From contig PXRM01000040.1 in NCBI GenBank assembly GCA_003020985.1, positions 1 through 64,000 on the forward strand: DNA of 64,000 bases. Reading direction: 5' to 3'. Below are positions 63,729 through 64,000 of the stretch, in pieces. Made by a program: the position numbers and the translations under genes. The notes below the pieces were generated by a model, which ran no database searches, was not told where the DNA came from, and worked only from the letters and a program-made list of their open reading frames with translations. The number at the start of each line of letters is the position of its first letter. The first letter of the stretch is position 1. The stretch comes from Halobacteriales archaeon QS_4_70_19. GTDB lineage: Archaea > Halobacteriota > Halobacteria > Halobacteriales > Haloarculaceae.

Positions 63729-64000
63729 TCAGTCCCCGCGGTCGAACAGGCCGGTCGAGACGTAGCGCTCGCCGGAGTCCCAGAAGACGGTCACGACGAG
63801 GGGGCACTCCGTTGGGACCTCCGCCGGCGCGCCGCCGGCGGGTGTCGAATCGTTTAGCAGGTCCGTCCCGTCGGTCGGCCCGGGGCAGTCACCGTCGTCC
63901 ATCCCGTACTCGTCGGCGAGTCGCCGGGCGACCCGTTTCGCGGCGAGGTTCGACGCCGCCGAGGACTGCCCCACGAGGATGCCCTCCTCGCGCGCGAGAC
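63729..64000 (-). CDS. cysK: Cysteine synthase, C-terminal part (partial)
   Basis: The last 90 codons of a PLP enzyme of the CysK/cystathionine beta-synthase fold: LAREEGILVGQSSAASNLAAKRVARRLADEYG, and the closing LVVTVFWDSGERYVSTGLFDRGD. The Ser of the PLP-phosphate loop is visible. An acidic insertion (DDGDCPGPTDGTDLLNDSTPAGG) replaces the usual short loop. The gene continues beyond the window, so its N-terminus cannot be judged. Confidence 0.85.
   Translation of the reverse strand, partial: LAREEGILVGQSSAASNLAAKRVARRLADEYGMDDGDCPGPTDGTDLLNDSTPAGGAPAEVPTECPLVVTVFWDSGERYVSTGLFDRGD

Overview
The window is chromosomal DNA from a haloarchaeon (class Halobacteria). The grounds are very high GC, strongly acidic proteins, an archaeosortase (PGF-CTERM) tail, Tat lipoproteins, leaderless genes with TATA boxes about 25 bp before the start codon, a HalX response regulator, archaeal RNA polymerase subunits, an archaeal 20S proteasome and a digeranylgeranylglyceryl-phosphate synthase. 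No rRNA, transposase, integrase or CRISPR array is present.

Region 1-12.4 kb: the end of a PGF-CTERM surface protein, a DMT exporter, a CoA-transferase/F420-type oxidoreductase pair, secreted proteins including a DyP-peroxidase-like Tat protein, and a 1144-residue protein joining a FilR1-like regulator domain to a P-loop NTPase and TPR repeats. The HTH part of that gene is damaged by a deletion with frame change. An acyl-CoA synthetase follows. Region 12.5-27.8 kb is mostly catabolic: PEP-mutase/isocitrate-lyase family, isochorismatase family, HyuA/HyuB behind a palindromic promoter, an acyl-CoA dehydrogenase that has lost its N-terminus at a deletion junction, a long acyl-CoA synthetase, an FAH-family hydrolase, a GMC oxidoreductase behind a DtxR-like operator, and the lipid enzyme UbiA/DGGGPS.

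Region 27.9-42.1 kb: tRNA-Arg followed by three copies of its own 3' end embedded in hairpin units, and tRNA-Lys with one degenerate copy of the same design. Between and after them are a bactofilin-like membrane protein, a small gene graveyard (SDR fragment, frameshifted hydrolase), NUDIX, thioredoxin, a CdpB-like PRC-barrel protein convergent with a TrkA_N-DHH phosphoesterase, guaB, an MBL hydrolase, a DUF7064-like protein and an aminoglycoside-phosphotransferase-like kinase.

Region 42.3-51.4 kb is the core information-processing block on the minus strand: tRNA-Ser, uS13, uS4, uS11, rpoD, tRNA-Leu, eL18, uL13, uS9, rpoN, rpoK, eno, uS2, then mevalonate kinase and isopentenyl phosphate kinase. 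Two plus-strand genes lie between uS2 and mvk. Region 51.6-57 kb holds mrp, the proteasome psmBA operon, an HTH/zinc-ribbon regulator and a moaA-like radical SAM gene. Region 57-64 kb holds a translationally coupled operon of three exported proteins (PKD protein, CAP-domain lipoprotein, helical lipoprotein) with an AT-rich core, a histidine-kinase-like protein without a recognisable phospho-accepting histidine helix, a HalX response regulator, a cysteine-rich small protein and the end of a cysteine synthase.

The most unusual items are the tRNA-tail hairpin units, the FilR1-NTPase-TPR fusion, an identical 18-nt palindrome carried in frame by two unrelated enzymes, the HK-like protein in which a TTANET repeat replaces the H-box, and the compositional mosaic of the exported operon.
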